The notes beneath the pieces were generated by a model. That model did no database searches. It was not told the DNA's origin and was given only the letters and a program-made list of their open reading frames with translations. A DNA stretch of 64,000 bases from Mauremys mutica (taxonomy: Eukaryota; Chordata; Testudines; Geoemydidae): positions 1-64,000 of the forward strand of contig NW_025422982.1 of the NCBI RefSeq assembly GCF_020497125.1, written 5' to 3'. Numbering within the stretch: position 1 is the first letter of the stretch; every line of letters begins with the position of its first letter. Both the position numbers and the translations under genes were made by a program. Shown here piece after piece: positions 1 to 11,920 of this stretch.

Positions 1-3000
1 GGCACCTGCTGCCCCCCCCAGGTGATGGTGACCGTGTAGTTCCCGGGCAGGGTGGGGAAATACTCGAAGGCAAAAATCCCATCGCCCAGATCCTTCTGTT
101 TCACGCTCTCCGGCCCCTCTGTGGGGAGACGGGGTCAGTGTGGGGCAGCCCCCCAGCCCCCCCATGGGGCAGCCCCTCCCCCCACAGTCCCCCCCCATGG
201 GGCAGCCCCTCCCCCCACAGGCCCCCCCAGATCCTTCTGCTTCACGCTCTCCGGCCCCTCTGTGGGGAGACGGGGTCAGTGTGGGGCAGCCCCCCAGCCC
301 CCCCATGGGGCAGCCCCTCCCCCCACAGTCCCCCCCCATGGGGCAGCCCCTCCCGCCACAAGCCCCCCCAGATCCTTCTGCTTCACGCTCTCCGGCCCCT
401 CTGTGAGGAGACGGGGTCAGTGTGGGGCAGCCCCTCCCCCCACAGTCCCCCCCCCTCCCGCCACAGGCCCCCCCAGATCCTTCTGCTTCACGCTCTCCGG
501 CCCTTCTGTGAGGAGACGGGGTCAGTGTGGGGCAGCCCCCCCATGGGGCAGCCCCTCCCCCCACAGTCCCCCCCCATGGGGCAGCCCCTCCCGCCACAGG
601 CCCCCCCAGATCCTTCTGCTTCACGCTCTCCGGCCCCTCTGTGGGGAGACGGGGTCAGTGTGGGGCAGCCCCCAGACCCCCCCATGGGGCAGCCCCTCCC
701 CCCACAGTCCCCCCCCCTCCTGCCACAGGCCCCCCCAGATCCTTCTGCTTCACGCTCTCCGGCCCCTCTGTGGGGAGACGGGGTCAGTGGGGGGCAGCCC
801 CCCCAGCCCCCTCCTCCATGGGGCAGCCCCTCCCGCCACAGGCCCCCCCAGATCCTTCTGCTTCACGCTCTCCGGCCCCTCTGTGGGGAGACGGGGTCAG
901 TGGGGGGCAGCGCCCCAGCCCCCCCATGGGGCAGCCCCTCCCCCCACAGTCCCCCCCCTCCCACCACAGGCCCCCCCAGATCCTTCTGCTTCACGCTCTC
1001 CGGCCCCTCTGTGGGGAGACGGGGTCAGTGTGGGGCAGCCCCCCAGCCCCCCCATGGGGCAGCCCCTCCCCCCACAGTCCCCCCCCTCCTGCCACAGGCC
1101 CCCCCAGATCCTTCTGCTTCACGCTCTCCGGCCCCTCTGTGGGGAGACGGGGTCAGTGGGGGGCAGCCCCCCCAGCCCCCTCCTCCATGGGGCAGCCCCT
1201 CCCGCCACAGGCCCCCCCAGATCCTTCTGCTTCACGCTCTCCGGCCCCTCTGTGGGGAGATGGGGTCAGTGGGGGGCAGCCCCCCCAGCCCCCTCCTCCA
1301 TGGGGCAGCCCCTCCCGCCACAGGCCCCCCCAGATCCTTCTGCTTCACGCTCTCCGGCCCCCTCTGTGGGGAGACGGGGTCAGTGGGGGGCAGCCCCTCC
1401 AGCCCCCTCCTCCATGGGGCAGCCCCTCCCGCCACAGGCCCCCCCAGATCCTTCTGCTTCACGCTCTCCGGCCCCTCTGTGGGGAGACGGGGTCAGTGGG
1501 GGGCAGCGCCCCAGCCCCCCCATGGGGCAGCCCCTCCCCCCACAGGCCCCCCCAGATCCTTCTGCTTCATGCTCTCCGGCCCCTCTGTGGGGAGACGGGG
1601 TCAGTGGGGGGCAGCCCCCCCGCCCCCCCATGGGGCAGCCCCACCATTGCTGCCTGCACGCCTCAGCCACTCCCCCGGCAGGGGGGCTCCACTCACTTGG
1701 GCCCTTGACTGTGACCTTGAGCTCCCCACTGCCGGCGCCTTTCGTGTAGACCTTGAAATCCGCCGACTCCTTCACCCGGAGCCCCTTGGGCTGCAGCCCC
1801 CGGCCTGTGGCCCGGCAGGCGCTGGGGCTACAGGCTGGGGGGGAGGGGAGACAGAACCGTGAGAGGGACCCAGGCGTCCGGGTGCTCCCCACCCCCACCA
1901 GGCATTGGGGTTTCAGTCTCAAGTGAGAGAGGAACCCAGGCGTCCGGGGCTCCCAGCTCCCCAGTGACGCACAGCAGGGGGGAGAAAGAGAGCAAGAAGG
2001 ACCCAGGCGTCCGGCTGCATCCCACCCCCACCAGGCATTGGGGTTATTTGCTAGGCAGTGAGAAAGGGGACCCAGGCATCCGGGGCCCCTCCCCCGCTCC
2101 AAATGCAGGCTCTCTGGGCCCCAGCCCCCCTCCCAGGGGAAGGGGGCACCCGCCCGCAGCCCTCCTCCCGCCCCCAAGATCACACAGTACCATTAGCCCC
2201 GGGCCGGCCTGGCGCCAGGGTGAGGGGCACCAGCCGAGGATCCGGGACGGCGGCTCATCGAGAGACAGACAGACAGAGAGAGAGCTAGGACAGCTGGGAG
2301 CACAGCGGAGAGAGGAGAGAGAGGGGGGTTACCGGGGGGCAGACAGAGCGGGGACCCCCCCATGCCCCTCGAGGGAGACCCCCATGCCAGGGGGCAGAGA
2401 GAGAAAGAGAACGAGAACCCCCCATATCCTTGGGGAACCCCCGAGATGCCCTGGGGGCCCCTTGCTGGGGGGCAGAGAGACAGACAGACAGCAGAGACCC
2501 CCCCAGACTTGGGCCATTGTGGGAGACCCGCCCTGCCCAGCCCGGCCCCCCGAGCTCACCCTGCCCCACAGCGACGGTGTAGGGGCTGCGGGGGATGGGC
2601 GTGCCCCCGAAGGTCACGTGGACGGCGTAGGTGCCCTCGGAGCCCGGGCGGTAGGTGCACCGGTAGGTGCTCTCGCCCTTGTCCTCCAGCTGCTGCTCCA
2701 CTGTCCCCTTCCGCCCGCTGGGGTCCAGCACCGTCACCTCCACCTCGCCGGCCCCCGCGCCTGGGGGGGAGAGGGGTCAGCCCCGGCCCAGCCCCCTCAC
2801 CTCCACCTCGCCGGCCCCCGCGCCTGGGGGGGAGAGGGGTCAGCCCCGGCCCAGCCCCCTCACCTCCACCTCGCCGGCCCCCGCGCCTGGGGGGGAGAGG
2901 GGTCAGCCCCGGCCCGGCCCCCTCACCTCCACCTCGCCGGCCCCCGCGCCTGGGGGGAAGAGGGGTCAGCCCCGGCCCAGCCCCCTCACCTCCACCTCGC

Positions 3001-6000
3001 CGGCCCCCGCGCCTGGGGGGGAGAGGGGTCAGCCCCGGCCCGGCCCCCCACGGGATCCCCCAGCCCCCTCACCTCCACCTCGCCGGCCCCCGCGCCTGGG
3101 GGGGAGAGGGGTCAGCCCCGGCCCAGCCCCCTCACCTCCACCTCGCCGGCCCCCGCGCCTGGGGGGAGAGGGGTCAGCCCCGGCCCGGCCCCCTCACCTC
3201 CACCTCGCCGGCCCCCGCGCCTGGGGGGAGAGGGCTCAGCCCCGGCCGGCCCCCCACGGGATCCCCCGGCCCCCTCACCTCCACCTCGCCGGCCCCCGCG
3301 CCTGGGGGGGAGAGGGGTCAGCCCCGGCCCAGCCCCCTCACCTCCACCTCGCCGGCCCCCGCGCCTGGGGGGCAGAGGGGTCAGCCCCGGCCGGCCCCCC
3401 ACGGGATCCCCCAGCCCCCGCACCTCCACCTCGCCGGCCCCCGCGCCTGGGGGGAGAGGGGTCAGCCCCGGCCCGGCCCCCCACGGGATCCCCCAGCCCC
3501 CTCACCTCCACCTCGCCGGCCCCCGCGCCTGGGGGGAGAGGGGTCAGCCCCGGCCCGGCCCCCACGGGATCCCCCAGCCCCCTCACCTCCACCTCGCCGG
3601 CCCCCGCGCCTGGGGAGGGAGGGCTCAGGCCCAGCCCAGCCCCCCACGGGATCCCCCACTCACCGGCCGTGAAGACCTCGAAGGAGGTGACTTTGTTGGC
3701 AATGTTGCCCGTGGGCTCCAGGCCGGGCCCCTGGGCCGTCACCCGCCCAGCGTCGCCCAACGATTTCCCCACCGTCACCTCGAACGGGCTCTTTGCAATG
3801 TGCTGCCCCGCGAACAGCACCGTCACCTGGGGAGAGCGGGGTTACAGCGGGGGGGCTGGGAGCCAGGACGCCTGGGTTCTCTCCCCGGCTCTGGGAGGGG
3901 AGGGGGGCTGGTGGTTAGAGCGGGGGGGCTGGGAGCCAGGACGCCTGGGTTCTCTCCCCGGCTCTGGGAGGGGAGGGGGGCTGGTGGTTAGAGCGGGGGG
4001 GCTGGGAGCCAGGACTCCTGGGTTCTCGCCCCAGGACTGGGAGGGCTCTGAGGGCTGGTGACTAGATTGGGGGGGGGGGGGGGGGACAAGGGAGTCTCAC
4101 CTTGTGGACCCCCGTCACTTTGGGAATATACGAGACGGAGAAAGTTCGGTTCTTGTCGTTGTTTGCGATGACCTTGGCCTATGGGGAGAAACTGCATTAG
4201 ATTGAGAGCCCCCCCACCAGCGCCCCTCACTCCCGACCCGCAGCCCCTGCCAGCCCAGCCCTGGGCTCCTGCCAGCTCTGCCGGTGCCCCTCACTCCCGA
4301 CCCGCAGCCCCTGCCAGCCCAGCCCTGGGCTCCTGCCAGCCCTGCCGGTGCCCCTCACTCCCGACCCGCAGCCCCTGCCAGCCCAGCCCTGGGCTCCTGC
4401 CAGCCCTGCCGGTGCCCCTCACTCCCGACCCGCAGCCCCTGCCAGCCCAGCCCTGGGCTCCTGCCAGCCCTGCCGGTGCCCCTCACTCCCGACCCGCAGC
4501 CCCTGCCAGCCCAGCCCTGGGCTCCTGCCAGCCCTGCCGGTGCCCCTCACTCCCGACCCGCAGCCCCTGCCAGCCCAGCCCTGGGCTCCTGCCAGCCCTG
4601 CCGGTGCCCCTCACTCCCGACCCGCCGCCCCTGCTAGCCCAGCCCTGCCGGTGCCCCTCACTCCCGACCCGCAGCCCCTGCTAGCCCAGCCCTGCCCCCC
4701 CACAGCCCTGCCGGTGCCCCTCACTCCTGACCCGCAGCCCCTGTCCCCCCAGCCCCTGCCGGTGCCCCTCACTCCTGACCCGCCGCCCCTGCCCCCCCTC
4801 TACCTGCCGGTGCCCCTCACTCCCGACCCGCAGCCCCTGCTAGCCCAGCCCTGCCCCCCCGCAGCCCTGCCAGTGCCCCTCACTCCTGACCCGCAGCCCC
4901 TGCCCCCCCCAGCACCTGCCGGTGCCCCTCACTCCCGACCCGCAGCCCCTGCTAGCCCAGCCCTGCCGGTGCCCCTCACTCCCGACCCGCAGCCCCTGCC
5001 AGCCCAGCCCTGCCCCCCCGCAGCCCTGCCGGTGCCCCTCACTCCCGACCCGCAGCCCCTGCTAGCCCAGCCCTGCCGGTGCCCCTCACTCCCGACCCGC
5101 AGCCCCTGCCAGCCCAGCCCTGGGCTCCCACCTCTTCTCTGTGCCCAGCTGGGTCCTCCACGTAAACCAGGACGTCGCCCTGGCCGGCGCTGATGGTCTC
5201 CACGGTGAACTCGGCCCTTCTCTTCACCATGTTCCCCGTGGGCTCAATACCTGGGGGCGGAGTCAGCCCGGGAGGGGCGGAGTCAGCCCCCCCCACACGC
5301 AGAGGGCAGTGGGGATACAGTCATGGGGTGAGGAGGGGCAGGGGACTGGAGAGCCCCAACGAGGGAGGGGCCTGGCCCCCCAAGTCAGTCTCTGCCCCGG
5401 GAGCAGAAGGAGCAGGGAGGGTCCCCCCAGAGGGGGCAGAGGGAGAGGCTGGCCCATGGGGGGCGGCCCCCCCACTCTGGGCTGCCCCCAGGACTCACCG
5501 GGACCGTAGGCTCGCGCCTTCTTGGGGTTCAGCTTGGGGCGCAGGGGGGCACCCGGCTTGAGCTTGGCCTTGGGGAACTGGGACAGGTAGGTCATGACCG
5601 AGTGCTCGTCCACATTGGGGTCCACGATCTCCTCCGGGGTGATGACCTGCCGCAGGGACGGGGGTCAGACCTGCCACCGTGCCCCCCAGCCTGACCCACG
5701 TCCCCTGGACACCGCTCCCCCAGCCCCCGGCCTGCCCCACGTCCCCTGGACACCGCTCCCCCGCCCCCCAGAGTACCCCCACCCCCCCCCGGCCTGCCCC
5801 ACGTCCCCTGGACACCGCTCCCCCAGCCCCCCGGCCTGCCCCACGTCCCCTGGACACCGCTCCCCCAGCCCCCCGGCCTGCCCCACGTCCCCTGGACACC
5901 GCTCCCCCAGCCCCCCGGCCTGCCCCACGTCCCCTGGACACCGCTCCCCCACCCCCCCAGGGTACCCCCACCCACCCCCGGCCTGCCCCACATCCCCTGG

Positions 6001-9000
6001 ACACCGCACCCCCCCCAGCTCCCCCAGCAGCCCCACAGACATCTGCACCCCTCGCTCCAGGAACCCCCCCAGTCCCTCAGGACAGCACCGGCCCCGCACC
6101 TGGGGGATGCCGAGCCAGTCGTCAGCCTGCTGCATGGCCTCGCGGGCGTTGTTGACGGGTTTGCTGGCGTCCCAGGAGTCCCAGTCGGGGCAGAGACCTG
6201 GGGGAGCAGGGGGGGTTAGTGGCACATGGAGTTCCCCCCACCCCCCATTGGGGGCCCTGGTGGCTGCCTCCCCTGGGGGGGCCAGGGCTGCACTGTGGCC
6301 ATGGCAGGAGCACAACTGGGGGGCTGATCTCCCCCCGATCTCACTTCCCTGCCCCCATGAGCCTCCCGATGGCCTAATGCCACAATGCCCTGGAGCCAGA
6401 AACAATGCCGCCATGGGGCACTGCGCCCCTGCCCCCAGCCCCCCTCCCCCAGCACCTCGTGCCGCAGCCGCCCTCCCTGGGGCACTGCGCCCCCTGCCCC
6501 CCTTCCCCGGCACCCCCAGCCCCCCTCCCTGGGGCACTGCGCCCCCTGCCCCCCTCCCCCGGCACCCCCAGCCCCCCTCCCTGGGGCACTGCGCCCCCTG
6601 CCCCCCTCCCCCGGCACCCCCAGCCCCCCTCCCTGAGGCACTGCGCCCCCTACCCCTCTCCCCCGGTACCCCGTGCCCCCCTCCCCCGGCACCCCGTGCC
6701 CCCAGCCCCCTCCCCCGGTACCCCGCGCCACCAGCCCCCCTCCCTGGGGCACTGCGCCCCCCACCCCCCTCCCCCGGCGCCCCCAGCCCCCCTCCCCGGG
6801 GCCCCCGGCCCCCTCACCCGGGGCACAGCTGTCCACCAGGGCCCCCAGGGCCCGCCCGCTCTGCCAGTCCTTGCTGAAGTTGGTGATGGGCAGCTCGGGC
6901 AGCTTGTTCTGGATCCAGCCCAGCAGCCGCTGCTTCGGCGTCTGCTTCTTGGTCTCCTCGTCGTCCTCCTCGTCCCACATGGGCATGGAGATGGAGTAGT
7001 GCAGGATCAGCGTCCAGATCAGCCCCAGGATCAGCTTCAGGTTCCCGTCCACGATGGCCTTGCTGTCTGCGGGGAGACGGGGGGTCAGCACGGGGGGCTG
7101 GGCGCCAGCATCCCGCTCCTCCACCCCAGCTCCCCCTCCTGCTCCGAGCATCCCTCTCAGCCCCCCGCCCCCGTACCCAGCAAAACACAGGAATGGGTTC
7201 TTCCGGTGGGCTGCGGGTCGGGAGTGAGGGGCACCGGCAGAGCTGCGGGTCGGGAGTGAGGGGCACCGGCAGAGCTGGGGGGGGCAGGGCCAGGCTGGCA
7301 GGGGCTGCGGGTTGGGAGTGAGGGGCACCGGCAGGCCTGGGGGGGGCAGGGCCGGGCTGGCAGGGGCTGCGGGTTGGGAGTGAGGGGCACCGGCAGGGCT
7401 GGAGGGTGGGGGCAGGGCTGGGGCTGCGGGTCGGGAGTGAGGGGCACCGGCAGAGCTGGAGGGTGGGGGCAGGGCTGGGGCTGTGGGTCGGGAGGGGCAC
7501 CGGGGGTCCAGCCATGACCCTTCCATCAGGGGATCCACCCGGGCCCAGAGGACGACTGTTTCCCAGGCTGCCCCAAGTCCATTCATCCCAGACCCCTCCC
7601 CCACCCTGCGGCTGGGCTGGCTTGGGGCCCGGATTGAGGGGGAGGGGAATTGGTGGGGGGGGCTGAGCCCACAGAGACAGAGCCCAGCCTGACTCACTCC
7701 GGGGACAGGAGCCAGGGCCCAGGAGCAGGGGCTGCAGGTCGGGAGTGAGGGGCACCAGCACCACCCCCTCTCCATGTGTACCAGCCCCCTGCTCCGACCC
7801 ACCAGCCCCCACTCCCCTCCCAGAGCCGGGAGAGAACCCAGGAGTCCTGGCTCCCAGCCCCCCCTGCTCTAACCACCAGCCCCCACTCCCCTCGCAGAGC
7901 TGGGGAGAGAACCCAGGCATCCGGGCTCCCAGACCCCCCCTGCTCTAACCACCAGCCCCCACTCCCCTCGCAGAGCTGGGGAGAGAACCCAGGCATCCGG
8001 GCTCCCAGCCCCCCCTGCTCTAACCACCAGCCCCCACTCCCCTCACAGAGCTGGGGAGAGAACCCAGGCGTCCGGGCTCCCAGACCCCCCTGCTCTAACC
8101 ACCAGCCCCCACTCCCCTCCCAGAGCTGGGGACAGAACCCAGGCGTCCGGGCTCCCAGCCCCTGAGCAGAGCACTGCACAGAGGAATGGTCACCCCCCAA
8201 CACCCCCAAACTGTCTGTGCCCGTCCCCTGGGGGGCTGGGCAGGGGGACCCCAGCCCATCTCTGTGCCATGGGGGACCCCCTGCACCCGCAGGGCACACG
8301 CCACGTGAACGGGGTCAGAGTCAGCCGAGTGGGGTCCCCCAGCGCCAAGGGGTGATGGGGCGTCGCTGTCCCTCAGCGCGGGGGGTCCTGTGCCCAGCCC
8401 CCAGCAGCGCGGGGGGTCCCGGCCCAGCCAGGCCCGGCACAGGGCGGGGGGGGATCCTGCCAGGATCTGCCCCCCCATTTTAGGGGATGACCCGCCCCTC
8501 CCCCCATTCCCAGAGGCTCCGCCCGACACTCCAACATTTTTTAGCCTTATATGGAGCGGCCGCCAGACACGGGCTCCTCCCGATGGATCCTGCATCCCCC
8601 CAGCGCCAGGGGAGGGGGGCCCCCAGGCCCCGCCCTCCCAGGCCCTGAATGAGAGCAGGGAGCTCCCAGCCGGGACAGTTACTCCTACTGCAAGCGGGAA
8701 CAGCGCCCCTCACTCCCGACCCGCAGCCCCCGCTAGCCCGGCCCTGGGCCCCCCAGCCCCGCCGGCGCCCCTCACTCCCGACCCGCAGCCCCCGCTAGCC
8801 CACCCCTGGGCCCCCCAGCCCCGCCGGCGCCTCTCACTCCCGACCCGCAGCCCCCGCTAGCCCGGCCCTGGGCCCCCCAGCCCCGCCGGCGCCCCTCACT
8901 CCCGACCCGCAGCCCCCGCTAGCCCGGCCCTGGGCCCCCCAGCCCCGCCGGCGCCCCTCACTCCCGACCCGCAGCCCCCGCTAGCCCGGCCCTGGGCCCC

Positions 9001-11920
9001 CCAACCCCGCCGGCGCCCCCCACTCCCGACCCGCAGCCCCCGCTAGCCCGGCCCTGGGCCCCCCAGCCCCGCCGGCGCCCCTCACTCCCGACCCGCAGCC
9101 CCCGCTATCCCGGCCCTGGGCCCCCCAGCCCCGCCGGCGCCCCTCACTCCCGACCCGCAGCCCCCGCTAGCCCGGCCCTGGGCCACCCAGCCCCGCCGGC
9201 GCCCCTCACTCCCGACCCGCAGCCCCCGCTAGCCCGGCCCTGAGCCCCCCAGCCCCCGCTAGCCCGGCCCTGAGCCCCCCAGCCCCGCCGGTGCCCCTCA
9301 ATCCCGACCCGCAGCCCCTGCTAGCCTGGCCCTGGGCTCCCCGCAGCTCTGCCGGTGCCCCTCACTCCCGACCCGCAGCCCCCGCTAGCCCGGCCCTGGG
9401 CCCCCCAGCCCCGCCGGTGCCCCTCACTCCCGACCCGCAGCCCCCGCTAGCCCGGCCCTGGGCCCCCCAGCCCTGCCGGTGCCCCTCACTCCCGACCCGC
9501 AGCCCCTGCTAGCCTGGCCCTGGGCCCCCCAGCCCCGCCGGTGCCCCTCACTCCCGACCCGCAGCCCCCGCTAGCCCGGCCCTGAGCCCCCCAGCCCCGC
9601 CGGTGCCCCTCAATCCCGACCCGCAGCCCCTGCTAGCCTGCCCCTGGGCTCCCCGCAGCTCTGCCGGGGCCCCTCACTCCCGACCCGCAGCCCCCGCTAG
9701 CCCGGCCCTGGGCCCCCCAGCCCCACCGGCGCCCCTCAACTCCCCACAAGAGCCTTTAGAGGCCGATGACCCCCCCAGGTGTCCCTTACGGTGTCCAGTG
9801 TTACAGTAGCCCGAGCCCCCAGCAGTACAGGGCCGTGGCCATGTCCCCCTTCTGCACAGACTCCCCCCACGCACCTAGCCAGTGCCTTGGGGGGAGCTTT
9901 AATTCCCAGTCAACCCCCCCAGCTGGGCCCAGGCCGCACCCCACTGTGGGCCCCGCGTTCCCCAGGCCCTAACCGCCTTCTGGTGCCCACAGCTCCCCTG
10001 AGCTGCCGGAGAAGGGGGCCTGACGAGGCGACCCCCACATCCTCCCGGCCCCCAGCCCCCTTCCTTCCGCTGGGCTCTGGCCGGGGTGAACAGCACATTC
10101 CTGGGATGAGAAACAGACCCGCCCCCCCCCCCCCCAGCCTTTGTTACAGGCTGCATAACGGAGACTCCCCTCCTCCAGGCCTGCGGTGCCCCTCACTCCC
10201 GACCCGCAGCCCCTGCCAGACCGGCCCCCCACCCCCAGCTCTGCCGGTGCCCCTCACTCCCGACCCGCAGCCCCTGCCAGACCGGCCCCCCACCCCAGCT
10301 CTGCCGGTGCCCCTCACTCCCGACCCGCAGCCCCTGCCAGCCCAGCCCTGGGTTCCCCACCCCCCTAGCTCTGCCGGTGCCCCTCACTCCCGACCCGCAG
10401 CCCCTGGCAGCCCAGCCCTGGGTTCCCCACCCCTCCAGTCCTGCCGGTGCCCCTCACTCCCGATCCGCAGCCCCTGCCAGCCCGGCCCCCCACCCCCAGC
10501 TCTGCCGGTGCCCCTCACTCCCGACCCGCAGCCCCTGCCAGCCCAGCCCTGGGTTCCCCACCCCCCTAGCTCTGCCGGTGCCCCTCACTCCCGACCCGCA
10601 GCCCCTGCCAGCCCAGCCCTGGGTTCCCCACCCCCCCAGCTCTGCAGCCTCTGCCAGACCGGCCCTGGACTCCCCGCCCCCCGTCGTGCTGGGACCATCC
10701 AGTGAGAAGCGAATTGGTCTTGTGGGTTGGGGGGGGGGCAGTTGCACACCTTTAGTCCCGGGGGGCTGCCCCACGCCGGGGTTACAGGGGGTGTATCTAC
10801 ACCCCCAACTGCTTCCTGCCCCATCTCAGAGCCCCAACCCCGAGCTCCGTGGGGGGACAGTCCAGGGAGCCCCCTGTCACATGGTGAGGAGGGGGGAAGC
10901 GTCCCAGGGGAGGTTGGGGGGCTGAGCTTGGGATGGGCCCCCCAGGAATCGTTCCCTTCTCCTGCTCTTCCCCTGACCCACAGGGAGCCAGGCCGCTGAG
11001 CCCCCAGATAGCCCCACCCCACAGCCTCCCCTGTCAGCACCACTGCTAGGAGCCTAAGGCAGCAGCAGCCGCTGTGGGGGGCTCCCTGCCCCACTCCCCA
11101 GCCACAGACCCACTCCCCCAGCTCGCCCCCCATGCACAGACCTAGGGCTCCCCACTTCGCTCGTGTCACCAAGATCCTCACCAGGGAGCCAGGCCCCCAT
11201 TCACCCCCCGCTACCACCCCATCTCTCCGTACCCCTGGCACCCCCCGTGCACCCCGGAGCCCCCATTCCCCCCCAAGGGACCCCCGTGCACCCCGGAGCC
11301 CCCATTCCCCCCCGTGCACCCCCGAGCCCCCCCGGGACCCCCCCGGCACCCCGGCACCCCATGCACCCCGGAGCCCCCATTCCCCCCCGTGCACCCCAGA
11401 GCCCCCCCGGGACCCCCCGTGCACCCCAGAGCCCCCCCGGACCCTCCGGCACCCCGGAGCCCCCCCGGACCCCCCGGCACCCCCATTCCCCCCCGGGACC
11501 CCCCGTGCACCCCGGAGCCCCCCCGGACCCCCCGGCACCCCGGAGCCCCCCCGGCTCACCGATGGAGACCAGCTTGATATTCTCGCGCTCCAGGAACTCC
11601 AGCGCCACCGACACGTTCTCCAGCTGCATCTGCCGGAAGGTGGGGCGCTGGTTGTACTTGCGCCCCAGCTTCTTCTGGCTCAGCACCTCGAGCAGCGCGA
11701 TGAGCCGCAGCCCGTCGGCCAGGTCCGCCTGCAGGTTGGCGATGCGCTTCTGGACGCACTTCAGGTGCTCGTTGCACCAGCGGGTGAAGGTGTTTTGCTG
11801 GATTTTCTTCCAGGGCGCGTCCTCCGCCAGGTCCTTCTCCGTGGCCGGCATCTCGCCCGGAGCCGCCACCTCGCCCGGAGCCGCGCCGGCCTGGGGCAGC
11901 CGCGCCTGGGAGCCGCTCAT
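1..11920 (-). CDS. FLNA: Filamin-A, N-terminal part (coding exons 1-10, runs off the left edge)
   Basis: Actin cross-linking and scaffold protein of the cortical cytoskeleton. Coding exons in transcript order: 11920-11560, 7066-6818, 6197-6100, 5646-5499, 5250-5132, 4178-4101, 3826-3664, 2760-2560, 1834-1697 and 118-1 (incomplete). All junctions are GT-AG and phases agree, giving about 557 residues. Residues 38-145 and 160-262 are the two calponin-homology domains of the actin-binding domain ([37 protein letters not shown]). Filamin Ig repeats 1, 2 and most of 3 follow, with YGPG and SPFEV signatures. FLNA is preferred over FLNB/FLNC because of the N-terminal [35 protein letters not shown] and VKQKDLGDG segments (comparison from memory). 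The start at 11920 precedes a variable leader before MPATEKDL, as in other filamins. Introns 7 and 9 are filled by repeats that copy exon edges. The remaining repeats and C-terminus lie outside the window. Confidence 0.97.
119..1640 (-). repeat. FLNA intron 9 array carrying 12 copies of the exon 10 acceptor
   Basis: Twelve units of roughly 105-143 bp. On minus each contains the exact exon 10 acceptor region GTCTCCCCACAG (GTCTCCTCACAG in two) and the first 30 or so exon bases, encoding [11 protein letters not shown], then diverges into GGGGGGCCTGTGG. The true exon 10 (starting at 118) continues GGCGATGGG instead. Exon copies begin near 1552, 1446, 1331, 1219, 1106, 979, 851, 738, 609, 474, 371 and 229. 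Confidence 0.93.
1860..2130 (+). repeat. Diverged family A units in FLNA intron 8
   Basis: Four spaced copies of ACCCAGGCGTCCGGG-type sequence with GAGAGAGGAACCCAGG contexts, the reverse orientation of the MIR-head minisatellite (family A), period about 60 bp. The rest of intron 8 (2130-2559) shows CAGACAGACAGAGAG microsatellite-like sequence and nothing else recognised. Confidence 0.6.
2761..3650 (-). repeat. FLNA intron 7 array carrying about 12 decoy copies of the exon 8 acceptor
   Basis: Units of about 57-90 bp. On minus each reads CCCCCAG then GCGCGGGGGCCGGCGAGG TGGAG, the first 23 nt of exon 8, followed by GTGAGG. The true exon 8 (from 2760) continues GTGACGGTG; the decoys have GTGAGG, a consensus 5' splice site. 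Each copy is thus bounded by an acceptor and a donor, 23 nt apart. Some units carry an extra ATCCCGTGGGG insert. Confidence 0.93.
3835..4060 (+). repeat. Family A (MIR-head) minisatellite, 3 units, FLNA intron 6
   Basis: Units GCTGGGAGCCAGGACGCCTG / GGTTCTCTCCCCGGCTCTGG / GAGGGGAGGGGGGCTGGTGG / TTAGAGC, about 70 bp. A poly(G) run follows at 4070-4085. Confidence 0.85.
4206..5125 (+). repeat. Family B minisatellite, FLNA intron 5
   Basis: Tandem units of 46-64 bp with CCCCTCACTCCCGACCCGCA / GCCCCTGCCAGCCCAGCCCT and GCCGGTG. The left seven units are highly homogeneous (64 bp). The right part is variable. The same family recurs at 7195, 8700, 10180, 14205, 16145, 16755, 39640 and 47180. Confidence 0.9.
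5690..6010 (+). repeat. 44-bp minisatellite, FLNA intron 3
   Basis: About seven units of CCCGGCCTGCCCCACGTCCC / CTGGACACCGCTCCCCCAG. Not seen elsewhere in the window. Confidence 0.85.
6420..6815 (+). repeat. 52-bp minisatellite abutting the FLNA exon 2 donor
   Basis: Units with CTGGGGCACTGCGCCCCCTG / CCCCCCTCCCCCGGCACCCC. The array ends within about 10 bp of the exon 2 donor (6817-6816). Its GGGGCAC core resembles the exon end CCGGGGCACAGCTG, so it may have been seeded from there. Confidence 0.8.
7195..7500 (-). repeat. Family B minisatellite, FLNA intron 1
   Basis: Five units in reverse orientation (GCGGGTCGGGAGTGAGGGGC then ACCGGCAGAGCTGG). Confidence 0.85.
7790..8165 (-). repeat. Family A (MIR-head) minisatellite, FLNA intron 1
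   Basis: Five reverse units of 71-72 bp with GAGAGAACCCAGGCATCCGG and CTGCTCTAACCACCAGCCCC. Confidence 0.88.
8700..9745 (+). repeat. Family B minisatellite, FLNA intron 1
   Basis: About 17 units near 60 bp: CGCCCCTCACTCCCGACCCG / CAGCCCCCGCTAGCCCGGCC / CTGGGCCCCCCAGCCCCGC. This is the longest and most homogeneous family B array here. Confidence 0.9.
10180..10650 (+). repeat. Family B minisatellite, FLNA intron 1
   Basis: Seven units with alternating lengths (about 58 and 67 bp) of the CACTCCCGACCCGCAGCCCC family. Confidence 0.88.
11215..11555 (+). repeat. Minisatellite abutting the FLNA exon 1 donor
   Basis: Units of about 18-40 bp with GTGCACCCCGGAGCCCCC and GGGACCCCC. The array touches the donor of the first coding exon (GT at 11559-11558). 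Confidence 0.8.

Noticed and set aside
52..1862. Long plus-strand proline-rich open frames (565 and 574 residues)
   Set aside because: They are translations of the exon 10 acceptor array in GC-rich DNA with few stop codons; the real coding strand is minus and the peptide merely repeats with the DNA unit.
1859..4061. Plus-strand open frames up to 710 residues over FLNA exons 7-9
   Set aside because: They run antisense across verified FLNA exons and the intron 7 array; no start context or family similarity.
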